A stretch of 20,225 bases of DNA from positions 1 to 20,225 of the forward strand of contig VBGO01000031.1 in assembly GCA_005882525.1 (NCBI GenBank). Direction: 5' to 3'. A program made the position numbers and the translations under genes. This DNA comes from Chloroflexota bacterium (lineage in GTDB: Bacteria; Chloroflexota; Dormibacteria; CF-121). This document shows positions 1-5,695 of the stretch, piece by piece. The notes under the pieces were generated by a model. It had not been told where the DNA came from. It ran no database searches and saw only the letters and a program-made list of their open reading frames with translations. Positions within the stretch are counted from its first letter, which is position 1, and every line of letters begins with the position of its first letter.

Positions 1-1
1 C

Positions 2-325
2 CCGGTGCGAGACGGCCAGCACGCGGTCGGCAGCGAACTACTGCCGATGCTGCTTCAACTGCGCGCCGGTTTTGCCTCGGCCTTCAAGATCTCGGTGATG
101 TCGTTTCAGCTGGACCGCCGCGAAGTGCTCACGGCGCAGACCGACCGCGGATGGACCATCATCTTCGGCCAGATGGTGACCAGCGACGATCGCGCCAGCC
201 TGGAGCCCAAGCTCGCGGCGTTGCGCGCCTTGAGCAGCCGGATCGACCTCGTCGCGGCGCCGATCCAGTACGTCAACCTGGAGAATCCGAAAGCAGCGGC
301 GGTGCAGATGCGAGCGCGCAAATGA
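2..325 (+). CDS. ftsQ: Cell division protein FtsQ (DivIB), C-terminal part
   Basis: This is the last 107 codons of a gene entering from the left edge; the frame is open to the window boundary. FtsQ/DivIB is a bitopic divisome protein that links early and late division proteins, and its extracytoplasmic part ends in a beta domain. The visible tail has the expected style: a hydrophobic strand with WTIIFGQ, a run of leucine- and arginine-rich helix (KLAALRAL), then a closing strand IDLVAAPIQYVNLENPKAA. The stop overlaps the next start (ATGA at 322-325), and the next genes are a small basic division-locus protein, ftsA and ftsZ, so context supports the call more strongly than sequence, which diverges fast in this family. 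The N-terminal membrane segment and POTRA domain lie outside the window. Confidence 0.75.
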   Translation, partial: PVRDGQHAVGSELLPMLLQLRAGFASAFKISVMSFQLDRREVLTAQTDRGWTIIFGQMVTSDDRASLEPKLAALRALSSRIDLVAAPIQYVNLENPKAAAVQMRARK

Positions 326-687
326 GACTCCCGGCTGGCGGATCGCGGGAGGCCCTCTGGCTGGTGGCCGCGGTGTTTGTCTTTGGCACCGTCGGGATCA
401 TCCTCGGGCTGAATGCGCCGGTGCAGATCCCGGCCGGCTATGCGCGCTATACCGCCGTCATGATCCTGGCCGCGCTGGACTCCGTGCTGGGTGCGGTCAA
501 GGCCTGGCTCAACGGGAATTTTGAAAACAAAGTCTTCATCTCCGGGTTGCTGGTCAACTCCCTTGCCGCGGGTGGGTTGACCTACCTGGGCGACAAGCTG
601 GGTGTCGAGCTCTATTTCGCCGCCATCGTCGCCTTCGGCGTCCGAATCTTTGACAACCTGGCCGTGATCCGGAGGCACCTGCTCTAG
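322..687 (+). CDS. sbp: Small basic membrane protein of the division locus (DUF1290, Sbp family)
   Basis: A 121-residue integral membrane protein of the DUF1290 small basic family, commonly encoded between ftsQ-type genes and ftsZ in Gram-positive-like bacteria; its molecular role is not established. Family hallmarks are clear: IPAGYARYTAVMILAALDSV, then GAVKAWLNGNFENKVFISG, then YLGDKLGVELYFAAIVAFG, ending in VRIFDNLAVIRRHLL. Three or four hydrophobic segments are visible (about residues 10-30, 37-55, 71-90 and 97-112). The start is the ATG at 322, which overlaps the ftsQ stop; longer upstream reading in this frame would run inside ftsQ. No strong ribosome binding site is seen, so translation is probably coupled to ftsQ. 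Confidence 0.88.
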   Translation: MRLPAGGSREALWLVAAVFVFGTVGIILGLNAPVQIPAGYARYTAVMILAALDSVLGAVKAWLNGNFENKVFISGLLVNSLAAGGLTYLGDKLGVELYFAAIVAFGVRIFDNLAVIRRHLL

Positions 688-730
688 CGACTCTTCCACT
701 GCGCCTGTGGATAACTCGCGGCCGGTTGTG

Positions 731-759
731 TTGTCACGGCGGCGGGACCACACTATAAT
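731..759 (+). promoter_or_regulatory. Sigma70-type promoter upstream of ftsA
   Basis: TTGTCA at 731-736 and a consensus TATAAT at 754-759 are separated by exactly 17 bp. It sits in the only gap (688-797) between the small basic protein gene and ftsA, about 38 bp before the ftsA start. It probably drives ftsA-ftsZ independently of the upstream division genes. This is seen in sequence only; no expression evidence is available. Confidence 0.65.
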
Positions 760-797
760 GGGCTCGCCGGTTCCAGCCAACGTTCCAGGAAAGGTTT

Positions 798-2027
798 TTG
801 CCCCGTTCTAAATACGTCACAGCAATCGATATCGGCACAACCAAGATCTGCTGCGTCGTCGGCGAGCCGACGGAACGCGGCCTCAACATCGTCGGGGTCG
901 GTGAATCTCCCTCTGAAGGTCTCCGTCGCGGCGTGGTCGTCAACATGGAGAAGACCGTCCGGGGCATCAGCCACGCGGTCGATGCCGCGCAACGGATGTG
1001 CGGCCACAAGCTCGAGTCGGTGTTCGTCGGCATGGCCGGTACGCATGTCCTCAGCCAGAACAGCCGCGGAGTGATCGCGGTCGCCCGGTCTGATCGCGAA
1101 ATCGGGCAGGAGGACGTTAGTCGGGTGATCGATGCCGCGCGCGCCGTCTCGGTTCCCAACGATCGCGAGATCATCCACGTCGTCCCGCGCGGTTACGTCG
1201 TCGACGGCCAGGAAGGGGTCAAGGACGCCATCGGCATGTCCGGCGCCCGACTCGAAGTGGAAACGCACATCATCACGGGTTCGCTGACCGCGGTGCAGAA
1301 CGTGGTCAAGTGTGTCCACCAGGCCGGCTTGAGCGTCGAGGACCTGGTGGTCCAGGTGCTGGCGTCCGCGGAGGCCGTCCTCAATGACAACGAGCTGGAC
1401 CTGGGGGTGGCGCTCGTGGATGTCGGCGGCGGGACGACCGACGTCGCCCTCTTCACCGATGGCAGCGTCGTGCACACCGCAGTCTTGCCGGTGGGCGCGA
1501 CGCACGTGACCAATGATGTCGCCATCGGTCTGCGCACGACCCTGACCGAAGCCGAGATGTTGAAGGTCAACTACGGACACGCGATCCCGGCGTGCATCCC
1601 TCGGGAAGAGATGGTCGAGCTGCACCAGATTGGGCAGGACCGGGTGCAGGTCGTACCCCGCCGGCACCTGGCCGAGATCATCGCCCCACGAGCCCGCGAG
1701 ATCCTCGAGATGGTGCACCTCGAAATGCGTCGCGGCGGCCATGACGGCTTCCTGCCCGGCGGGATCGTCTTCACCGGTGGTGGCTGCCGGCTGCTCGGTT
1801 TCACGGAGGCTGCCCAGTCGCTGCTCGAGCTTCCGGTCCGGATCGGCGCCCCGGCGCAGACCATCGGGATGAGCGACCAGGTGAGCGGGCCCGCCTATGC
1901 GACGGCGGTCGGCCTGTTGCGGTGGGGAACAAAACTTCGGCACCACGCCAACGGCCACGCGCCCGTTGGTCCGGGGGTTTCGGCGGCGTATGCGCGGACG
2001 GTTCGTTGGATCAAGGATTTCTTCTAA
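798..2027 (+). CDS. ftsA: Cell division protein FtsA
   Basis: An actin-like ATPase of 409 residues that tethers FtsZ filaments to the membrane. The N-terminal phosphate-1 motif reads AIDIGTTKICCVVGE (residues 9-23), the 1C region follows (EGLRRGVVVNMEKTV), the phosphate-2 motif is ALVDVGGGTTDVALF, and the adenosine motif is IVFTGGGCRLLGF. The last residues TVRWIKDFF form the short amphipathic membrane-targeting helix. The start is TTG at 798, preceded by AGGAAAGG (787-794); it places the first beta strand (KYVTAIDIG) at the usual distance from the start. It is transcribed from the promoter at 731-759 and followed after 15 bp by ftsZ, the usual operon pair. Length is normal for the family. Confidence 0.96.
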   Translation: MPRSKYVTAIDIGTTKICCVVGEPTERGLNIVGVGESPSEGLRRGVVVNMEKTVRGISHAVDAAQRMCGHKLESVFVGMAGTHVLSQNSRGVIAVARSDREIGQEDVSRVIDAARAVSVPNDREIIHVVPRGYVVDGQEGVKDAIGMSGARLEVETHIITGSLTAVQNVVKCVHQAGLSVEDLVVQVLASAEAVLNDNELDLGVALVDVGGGTTDVALFTDGSVVHTAVLPVGATHVTNDVAIGLRTTLTEAEMLKVNYGHAIPACIPREEMVELHQIGQDRVQVVPRRHLAEIIAPRAREILEMVHLEMRRGGHDGFLPGGIVFTGGGCRLLGFTEAAQSLLELPVRIGAPAQTIGMSDQVSGPAYATAVGLLRWGTKLRHHANGHAPVGPGVSAAYARTVRWIKDFF

Positions 2028-2030
2028 AGG

Positions 2031-2037
2031 AAGGAGG
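2031..2037 (+). promoter_or_regulatory. Shine-Dalgarno for the long ftsZ start
   Basis: AAGGAGG, five bases before the ATG at 2043. It has the same sequence and spacing as the second site at 2172-2178, which is why the ftsZ start is ambiguous. Confidence 0.7.
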
Positions 2038-2042
2038 CCGAT

Positions 2043-3263
2043 ATGAACATCGACGATCAGCTTCGAATGAAGGGCCTCGCTTCACGGCCCGTGATCCCTG
2101 GCGATTACGGCGGAGGCCAGGGACCCCGGGTGTCGGCCGAACGGTTCGTAAGGGCGCGCCTGGAGCGCGATAAGGAGGATGCCATGCGCGACGTCGACCG
2201 GACCCTGGAGGGGAATGCGCGGATCAAGGTGGTCGGCATCGGTGGTGGCGGCAGCAACGCCGTCAACCGGATGATCCGTTCGAAGCTCCGTGGGGTGGAG
2301 TTCATCGCCATCAACACCGACCTGCAGGCGCTGGCGCACTCCGAAGCCCAGACCAAGATGAATATCGGCAAGAAGCTGACCCGGGGCCTCGGTGCGGGTG
2401 GCAATCCAACCATCGGTCGCGAGGCGGCCGAGGAGAGCCAGCAGGAGCTGTCGGAGCTGCTGAGTGGCGCCGACATGGTCTTTCTGACGGCCGGCATGGG
2501 TGGCGGGACCGGGTCGGGCGCGGCGCCGGTCGTGGCCGAGATTGCCCGCAACAATGGCGCGCTGACGATCGGGGTCGTGACCAAACCCTTCACCTTCGAG
2601 GGAACGCGCCGCCGCGCCATCGCGGAAGAATCGGCGACCACTCTCAAGGAAAAGGTCGACACCCTGATCATCATTCCGAACCAGCGGCTGCTGGATGTGA
2701 CCGACAAGAAAGTGCCGTTCACCGAGGCGCTCAAGATCGCCGATGACGTGCTGCGCCAGGGTGTGCAGGGCATCTCGGACCTGATCGTCCAGCCTGGCTT
2801 GATCAACCTTGACTTCGCCGATGTCAAGGCGGTCATGTCCGGACAGGGCGCCGCCCTGATGGGAATCGGCTTCGGCAGCGGAGACCAGCGGGCCGCCGAT
2901 GCCGCCCGCGATGCTGTCGCCAGCCCCCTGTTGGAGACCTCCATCGACGGGGCGCGCGGCATCCTGTTCAACATCACCGGGGGCACCGACCTCACGCTGC
3001 ACGAGGTCAACGAGGCGGCCGAGATCGTGCGCGCCGCGGCCGACAAGGACGCGAATATCATCTTCGGGACCGTCATCGACGAAAAGATGTCCGGTGAGAT
3101 CAAGATCACGGTGGTCGCCACCGGCTTCGTCACCGGGACCGACAGCCCCCGGGAGATCGACGAGCAGTACAGTCGTCCGGCGCCGGTCGAGGAAGTCCCG
3201 GCCTACCGCGGCTTCGACCCATCGAACCTCGATATTCCCGCCTTCCTGCGGGGTCGCCGCTAA
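2043..3263 (+). CDS. ftsZ: Cell division GTPase FtsZ
   Basis: Tubulin-like GTPase that forms the cytokinetic ring. Counting from the first ATG it has 406 residues: the first beta strand and G1 loop (KVVGIGGGGSNAVNRM, 62-77), the tubulin signature GMGGGTGSGAAPVVAE (151-166), the T7 synergy loop NLDFADVKAVM (255-265), and a short linker ending in the conserved partner-binding peptide DIPAFLRGRR that docks on FtsA. Residues 1-47 are an unusual extension; a second in-frame ATG at 2184 (residue 48), with an identical AAGGAGG at the same spacing, would give a conventional 359-residue FtsZ. The extension has a less GC-rich third-position pattern than the body. It follows ftsA by 15 bp and is closed by a hairpin at 3268-3298. 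Confidence 0.97.
   Translation: MNIDDQLRMKGLASRPVIPGDYGGGQGPRVSAERFVRARLERDKEDAMRDVDRTLEGNARIKVVGIGGGGSNAVNRMIRSKLRGVEFIAINTDLQALAHSEAQTKMNIGKKLTRGLGAGGNPTIGREAAEESQQELSELLSGADMVFLTAGMGGGTGSGAAPVVAEIARNNGALTIGVVTKPFTFEGTRRRAIAEESATTLKEKVDTLIIIPNQRLLDVTDKKVPFTEALKIADDVLRQGVQGISDLIVQPGLINLDFADVKAVMSGQGAALMGIGFGSGDQRAADAARDAVASPLLETSIDGARGILFNITGGTDLTLHEVNEAAEIVRAAADKDANIIFGTVIDEKMSGEIKITVVATGFVTGTDSPREIDEQYSRPAPVEEVPAYRGFDPSNLDIPAFLRGRR
2172..2178 (+). promoter_or_regulatory. Internal Shine-Dalgarno for a second, in-frame ftsZ start
   Basis: AAGGAGG, five bases before an in-frame ATG at 2184. Initiation here would produce an FtsZ with about a dozen residues before the first nucleotide-binding strand, which is the usual family layout. 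Confidence 0.6.
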
Positions 3264-3267
3264 CCTG

Positions 3268-3298
3268 CGCGAGGAGCGCCCCCTTCCCGCTCCTCGCG
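3268..3298 (+). terminator. Hairpin terminator after ftsZ
   Basis: A perfect 11-bp inverted repeat (CGCGAGGAGCG at 3268-3278 with CGCTCCTCGCG at 3288-3298) and a 9-nt C-rich loop, starting five bases after the ftsZ stop. It is followed by a pyrimidine-rich stretch (TTCTCCTTCTCT) instead of a pure T tract, so termination may be incomplete. Confidence 0.6.
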
Positions 3299-3322
3299 TT
3301 CTCCTTCTCTCATGGAAACCTC

Positions 3323-3472
3323 TCAATCGCTCGTATGGCACTAAAGCGCCACTCGCGAGGGGCGAGGCCCCGTCAATCGCTCGTATGGCACTAAAGCGCC
3401 ACTCGCGAGGGGCGAGGCCCCGTCAAACGCGAGCATCGCACTAAAGCGCGGCTCGCGTGGGGCGACGCCCCG
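3323..3472 (+). repeat. Three tandem 50-bp structured units with covarying stems
   Basis: Three head-to-tail 50-bp units at 3323-3372, 3373-3422 and 3423-3472. Units 1 and 2 are identical; unit 3 differs at nine positions. Each unit folds into a long hairpin (unit positions 5-17 with 26-36) presenting the invariant loop ACTAAAGC, followed by a small GC hairpin (GGGGC/GCCCC). Three of the differences are double changes that keep pairing (5/36, 12/29, 15/28), and unit 3 has a perfect 8-bp outer stem (ACGCGAGC with GCTCGCGT). Possible readings are a REP-like intergenic element, a structured RNA in the 3' region of ftsZ, or a regulatory leader before nrdR. The strand is uncertain. The motif occurs nowhere else in the window. 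Confidence 0.85.
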
Positions 3473-3483
3473 GCGTCCTTTTT
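3464..3483 (+). terminator. Possible intrinsic terminator at the end of the repeat array
   Basis: GACGC at 3464-3468 pairs with GCGTC at 3473-3477 around a CCCG loop and is followed after one C by five Ts (3479-3483). This pairing competes with the GGGGC/GCCCC hairpin of the third repeat unit, so the two folds are mutually exclusive. The stem is short, hence moderate confidence. Confidence 0.4.
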
Positions 3484-3492
3484 ACCTTCTGA

Positions 3493-3511
3493 CCACAATA
3501 TCTGGGATACT
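3493..3511 (+). promoter_or_regulatory. Candidate nrdR promoter with a possible NrdR-box
   Basis: A -10-like GATACT at 3506-3511 lies 8 bp before the nrdR ATG, too close for a ribosome binding site, which suggests a leaderless message. Just upstream, CAATATCTGG (3496-3505) matches 8 of 10 positions of the NrdR-box core CwATATaTwG as I remember it. NrdR repressors normally bind two such boxes; I see only one. No clear -35 is visible. Confidence 0.3.
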
Positions 3512-3519
3512 GGCCTGAC

Positions 3520-3984
3520 ATGAAGTGCCCCTATTGTGGTCACCTCGACCTCAAGGTGGTCGACTCGCGTGACTCCGATACGGGCGAGTCGATCCGCCGG
3601 CGCCGGGAGTGCCTCCAGTGCTCGAAGCGGTTCACCACTTACGAGCGGATCGAGACGGTCCCCCTCTACGTCATGAAGAAGGATGGCCGCCGGGAAGACT
3701 TCGACCGCCAGAAGCTGTTCTCCGGCCTGATGAAGGCGACCACCAAGCGGGAGATCTCGCCGAGCACGGTGGAGCGAGTCGTCGACGAGATCGAGGCCGA
3801 GCTGCGAACCCGTGGCAAGGTCGAGATTCCCTCTCGCGAAGTTGGCGAGCTGGTGATGGACAAGCTTCGCGCCCTGGACGAGGTGGCGTACATTCGCTTC
3901 GCCTCCGTCTACCGCTCGTTCATGGATCTCCAGGAAGTCAAGCACGAAATCGACCAGCTCCTGACCCGCGAAAAGCGAGGCTGA
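3520..3984 (+). CDS. nrdR: Transcriptional repressor NrdR of ribonucleotide reductase genes
   Basis: A 154-residue nucleotide-sensing repressor, standard length for the family. The N-terminal zinc ribbon has its four cysteines at 3, 6, 31 and 34 (CPYC and CLQC), with the hallmark VDSRDSDTGESIRRRREC between them. An ATP-cone domain follows from about residue 47 (VMKKDGRREDFDRQKL), which senses ATP/dATP, and the usual tail VAYIRFASVYRSF is present. The protein acts on ribonucleotide reductase operons, none of which is in this window. The ATG lies 8 bp after a -10-like element and lacks a Shine-Dalgarno. It opens the long housekeeping run; the next gene, pgeF, begins within a few bases of its stop. 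Confidence 0.96.
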   Translation: MKCPYCGHLDLKVVDSRDSDTGESIRRRRECLQCSKRFTTYERIETVPLYVMKKDGRREDFDRQKLFSGLMKATTKREISPSTVERVVDEIEAELRTRGKVEIPSREVGELVMDKLRALDEVAYIRFASVYRSFMDLQEVKHEIDQLLTREKRG

Positions 3985-3988
3985 CCCG

Positions 3989-4726
3989 ATCGCGGCCTTA
4001 GAGCCCGCCTCCGTCGTCGGCGTCGCCGGGTTCCCCGCACGACACGGCTTCAGTACCCGAGCGCTCGGCTCCATGGGGCTCACCGGGTCGACCGATCCCG
4101 AGCTGGTGATGCAACGGCGACAGCAGCTGGCCGACCAGCTGGGCTTCGAGCTCGACCGGGCCGTGATGACGGTCCAGGAGCACGGGGCGCAGGTCGTGAC
4201 CTTCCATCGGCGCCGGCCGGAGGGTGGACAATGCGTGTTTTCCACCGACGCCCTTGCGACCGACGTCCCCGGCCAGGCGATCGTGACCTACCATGCCGAT
4301 TGCTTTCCGCTGCTGTTCCTGGACGGGAGCCGAGGCGTTGTCGCCGGCGCGCACGCCGGATGGCGAGGCTCGCTGGCGGGGGTCGCGACCCAAACCGTCC
4401 AGGCCCTGCATCTGGCCTATGGGACGGCGCCCGACCAGCTCGAGGTCCTGATCGGTCCGGGCATCTGCGCCCGCTGCTACCTGGTGGGTGGGGAGGTTGC
4501 CCAGCAGTTCGCGGCTCGTTACGGCCGCGAGGATCGGTACCTGCAGAGAGAGGGCGCCGACGTGCGGCTCGACCTCGAGGGCGTGGTTCGGCTCCAGCTG
4601 GAGGACGAGGGCGTCGCGCCGAGCAGGATCCGCTCGGCTGGCTGGTGCACCCGGGAGGAGGAGCGCTGGTTTTCCCATCGCGGCGGTCGCCCTGGTCGAT
4701 TCCTCTCCGTCGTGGTGGCGCCCTGA
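3989..4726 (+). CDS. pgeF: PgeF/YfiH laccase-domain protein (peptidoglycan editing factor family)
   Basis: Member of the YfiH/PgeF family (older names: multicopper polyphenol oxidase, purine nucleoside phosphorylase), cytosolic enzymes with a His-Cys-His metal site. That site is visible in VQEHGAQV, YHADCFPLL and AGAHAGWRGSL, and the family motif IGPGICARCYLVGGEVAQQF follows. The start is a problem: the N-terminal family motif RHGFSTR is encoded at about 4040-4060 in this frame with coding-like GC3, yet the first canonical start is the ATG at 4073, downstream of it. The frame is open only back to a TGA at 3962. The coordinate given uses an ATC at 3989, eight bases after GAGG, as the best near-cognate candidate (245 residues; 217 from 4073). 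A sequencing indel is an alternative. Confidence 0.85.
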   Translation: MAALEPASVVGVAGFPARHGFSTRALGSMGLTGSTDPELVMQRRQQLADQLGFELDRAVMTVQEHGAQVVTFHRRRPEGGQCVFSTDALATDVPGQAIVTYHADCFPLLFLDGSRGVVAGAHAGWRGSLAGVATQTVQALHLAYGTAPDQLEVLIGPGICARCYLVGGEVAQQFAARYGREDRYLQREGADVRLDLEGVVRLQLEDEGVAPSRIRSAGWCTREEERWFSHRGGRPGRFLSVVVAP

Positions 4727-4728
4727 CG

Positions 4729-5406
4729 ATGCCGGCGTCGCTCGACGCAAACCTGAAGGCGGTCCGCCAGACGGTCGCTCGCAGCGCCGAGCGCGCCGGG
4801 CGCGATCCGATGCAAGTCGAACTGGTGGCCGTCACCAAGGGTTTCCCGGTGGAACGGATCCGCGAGGCCATCGCCGTCGGGCTGCGGATCTTTGGCGAGA
4901 ACCGGGTGCAGGAGGCCCTGCCCAAGATCGAGGAGATCGGCCCCGCCGATGTCGACTGGCACCTCATCGGTCACCTGCAGACGAACAAGATCAAGTTCAT
5001 CGAGGGGCGGTTTCGAATGGTGCAATCGGTGGACGGCGCCGCGCTGGCCGAGGCACTCGACGGACGGCTCCAGTCTCCCCTCGATGTGCTGGTCGAAGTC
5101 AACGTCGCGGAGGAACCACAAAAGACCGGGGCGCCGGCGGCGGACCTGGCGATCCTGACCGGTGCCGTTCAGGCGACCCAGCATCTGCGGCTGCGGGGAT
5201 TGATGACGGTTGCTCCCATGGTCGAGGACCCCGAAGCGGTCCGCTCCGTTTTCCGGCGGTTGCGCGTCCTCCGCGACGAAACGAGTCAGCGGCTGGGGGT
5301 GCCGCTCCCGGTCCTGTCGATGGGGATGACGGATGACTACGCGGTCGCCGTGGAGGAAGGCGCCACCATGCTACGATTGGGCCGCGCGCTCTTCGGACCG
5401 CGCTGA
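4729..5406 (+). CDS. yggS: Pyridoxal phosphate homeostasis protein (YggS/PLPBP family)
   Basis: A 225-residue single-domain alanine-racemase-fold protein that binds and buffers pyridoxal 5'-phosphate and has no known catalytic role. The PLP lysine is K37 in ELVAVTKGFP. Other family motifs are FGENRVQEALPK, DWHLIGHLQTNKIKF and the C-terminal phosphate-binding stretch SMGMTDDYAVAVEEGATMLR followed by LGRALFG. The ATG at 4729 comes two bases after the pgeF stop; a longer open frame upstream overlaps pgeF and has no family similarity. The yggS-yggT pairing that follows is widespread in division and cell-wall clusters, which fits the ftsAZ locus upstream. Confidence 0.95.
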   Translation: MPASLDANLKAVRQTVARSAERAGRDPMQVELVAVTKGFPVERIREAIAVGLRIFGENRVQEALPKIEEIGPADVDWHLIGHLQTNKIKFIEGRFRMVQSVDGAALAEALDGRLQSPLDVLVEVNVAEEPQKTGAPAADLAILTGAVQATQHLRLRGLMTVAPMVEDPEAVRSVFRRLRVLRDETSQRLGVPLPVLSMGMTDDYAVAVEEGATMLRLGRALFGPR

Positions 5407-5415
5407 ATTTTTCCA

Positions 5416-5670
5416 GTGCAGACCGCCATCAATTTCCTGCACACCTTTGCCCAGGTCCTGATCTACCTCTGTATTTTTGCCATTTTCGTGCGGGCCGCCG
5501 CCTCATGGTTCATCCGCGATTTTCACGGGATGTTCATGGGATTCCTGGTCGACGTCACCGAACCGCTGCTTTCGCCGTTACGCCGCGTCATCCCAACCGG
5601 GCTGGGTGTGGATTTCTCGCCCATGATCGCGATTGCCGTGCTCTACGTGCTCGGCCAGTTCCTCGGCTGA
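5416..5670 (+). CDS. yggT: YggT family integral membrane protein
   Basis: An 84-residue membrane protein of the YggT family (YlmG in Gram-positives and chloroplasts), linked to division or nucleoid organisation and osmotic tolerance, without a defined biochemical function. Two transmembrane segments lie at about residues 10-32 and 65-83. Between them is the family signature EPLLSPLRRVIPTGLGVDFS. The start is GTG at 5416, nine bases after the yggS stop; no Shine-Dalgarno is visible before it, so the start rests on family length and the absence of other codons. The protein is a single YggT repeat, the usual bacterial short form. Confidence 0.9.
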   Translation: MQTAINFLHTFAQVLIYLCIFAIFVRAAASWFIRDFHGMFMGFLVDVTEPLLSPLRRVIPTGLGVDFSPMIAIAVLYVLGQFLG

Positions 5671-5681
5671 ACAAGAGCCAC

Positions 5682-5687
5682 TAGAAT
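5682..5687 (+). promoter_or_regulatory. Candidate -10 element directly before ileS
   Basis: TAGAAT ends 8 bp before the ileS ATG, in a 25-bp gap with no Shine-Dalgarno. The spacing is the same as for nrdR and is typical of leaderless transcripts. No good -35 is seen, so this could be chance. Confidence 0.3.
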
Positions 5688-5695
5688 TGGCGTCC

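Noticed and set aside
753..1958. 401-codon minus-strand frame opposite ftsA
   Set aside because: Covers ftsA exactly, has no recognisable domain and would be antisense to a certain gene.
2082..3341. 419-codon minus-strand frame opposite ftsZ
   Set aside because: Shadow of ftsZ codon bias that runs through the ftsZ terminator into the repeat.
3323..3472. CRISPR array
   Set aside because: The units are directly adjacent with no spacers, there are only three of them, and no cas genes are nearby.
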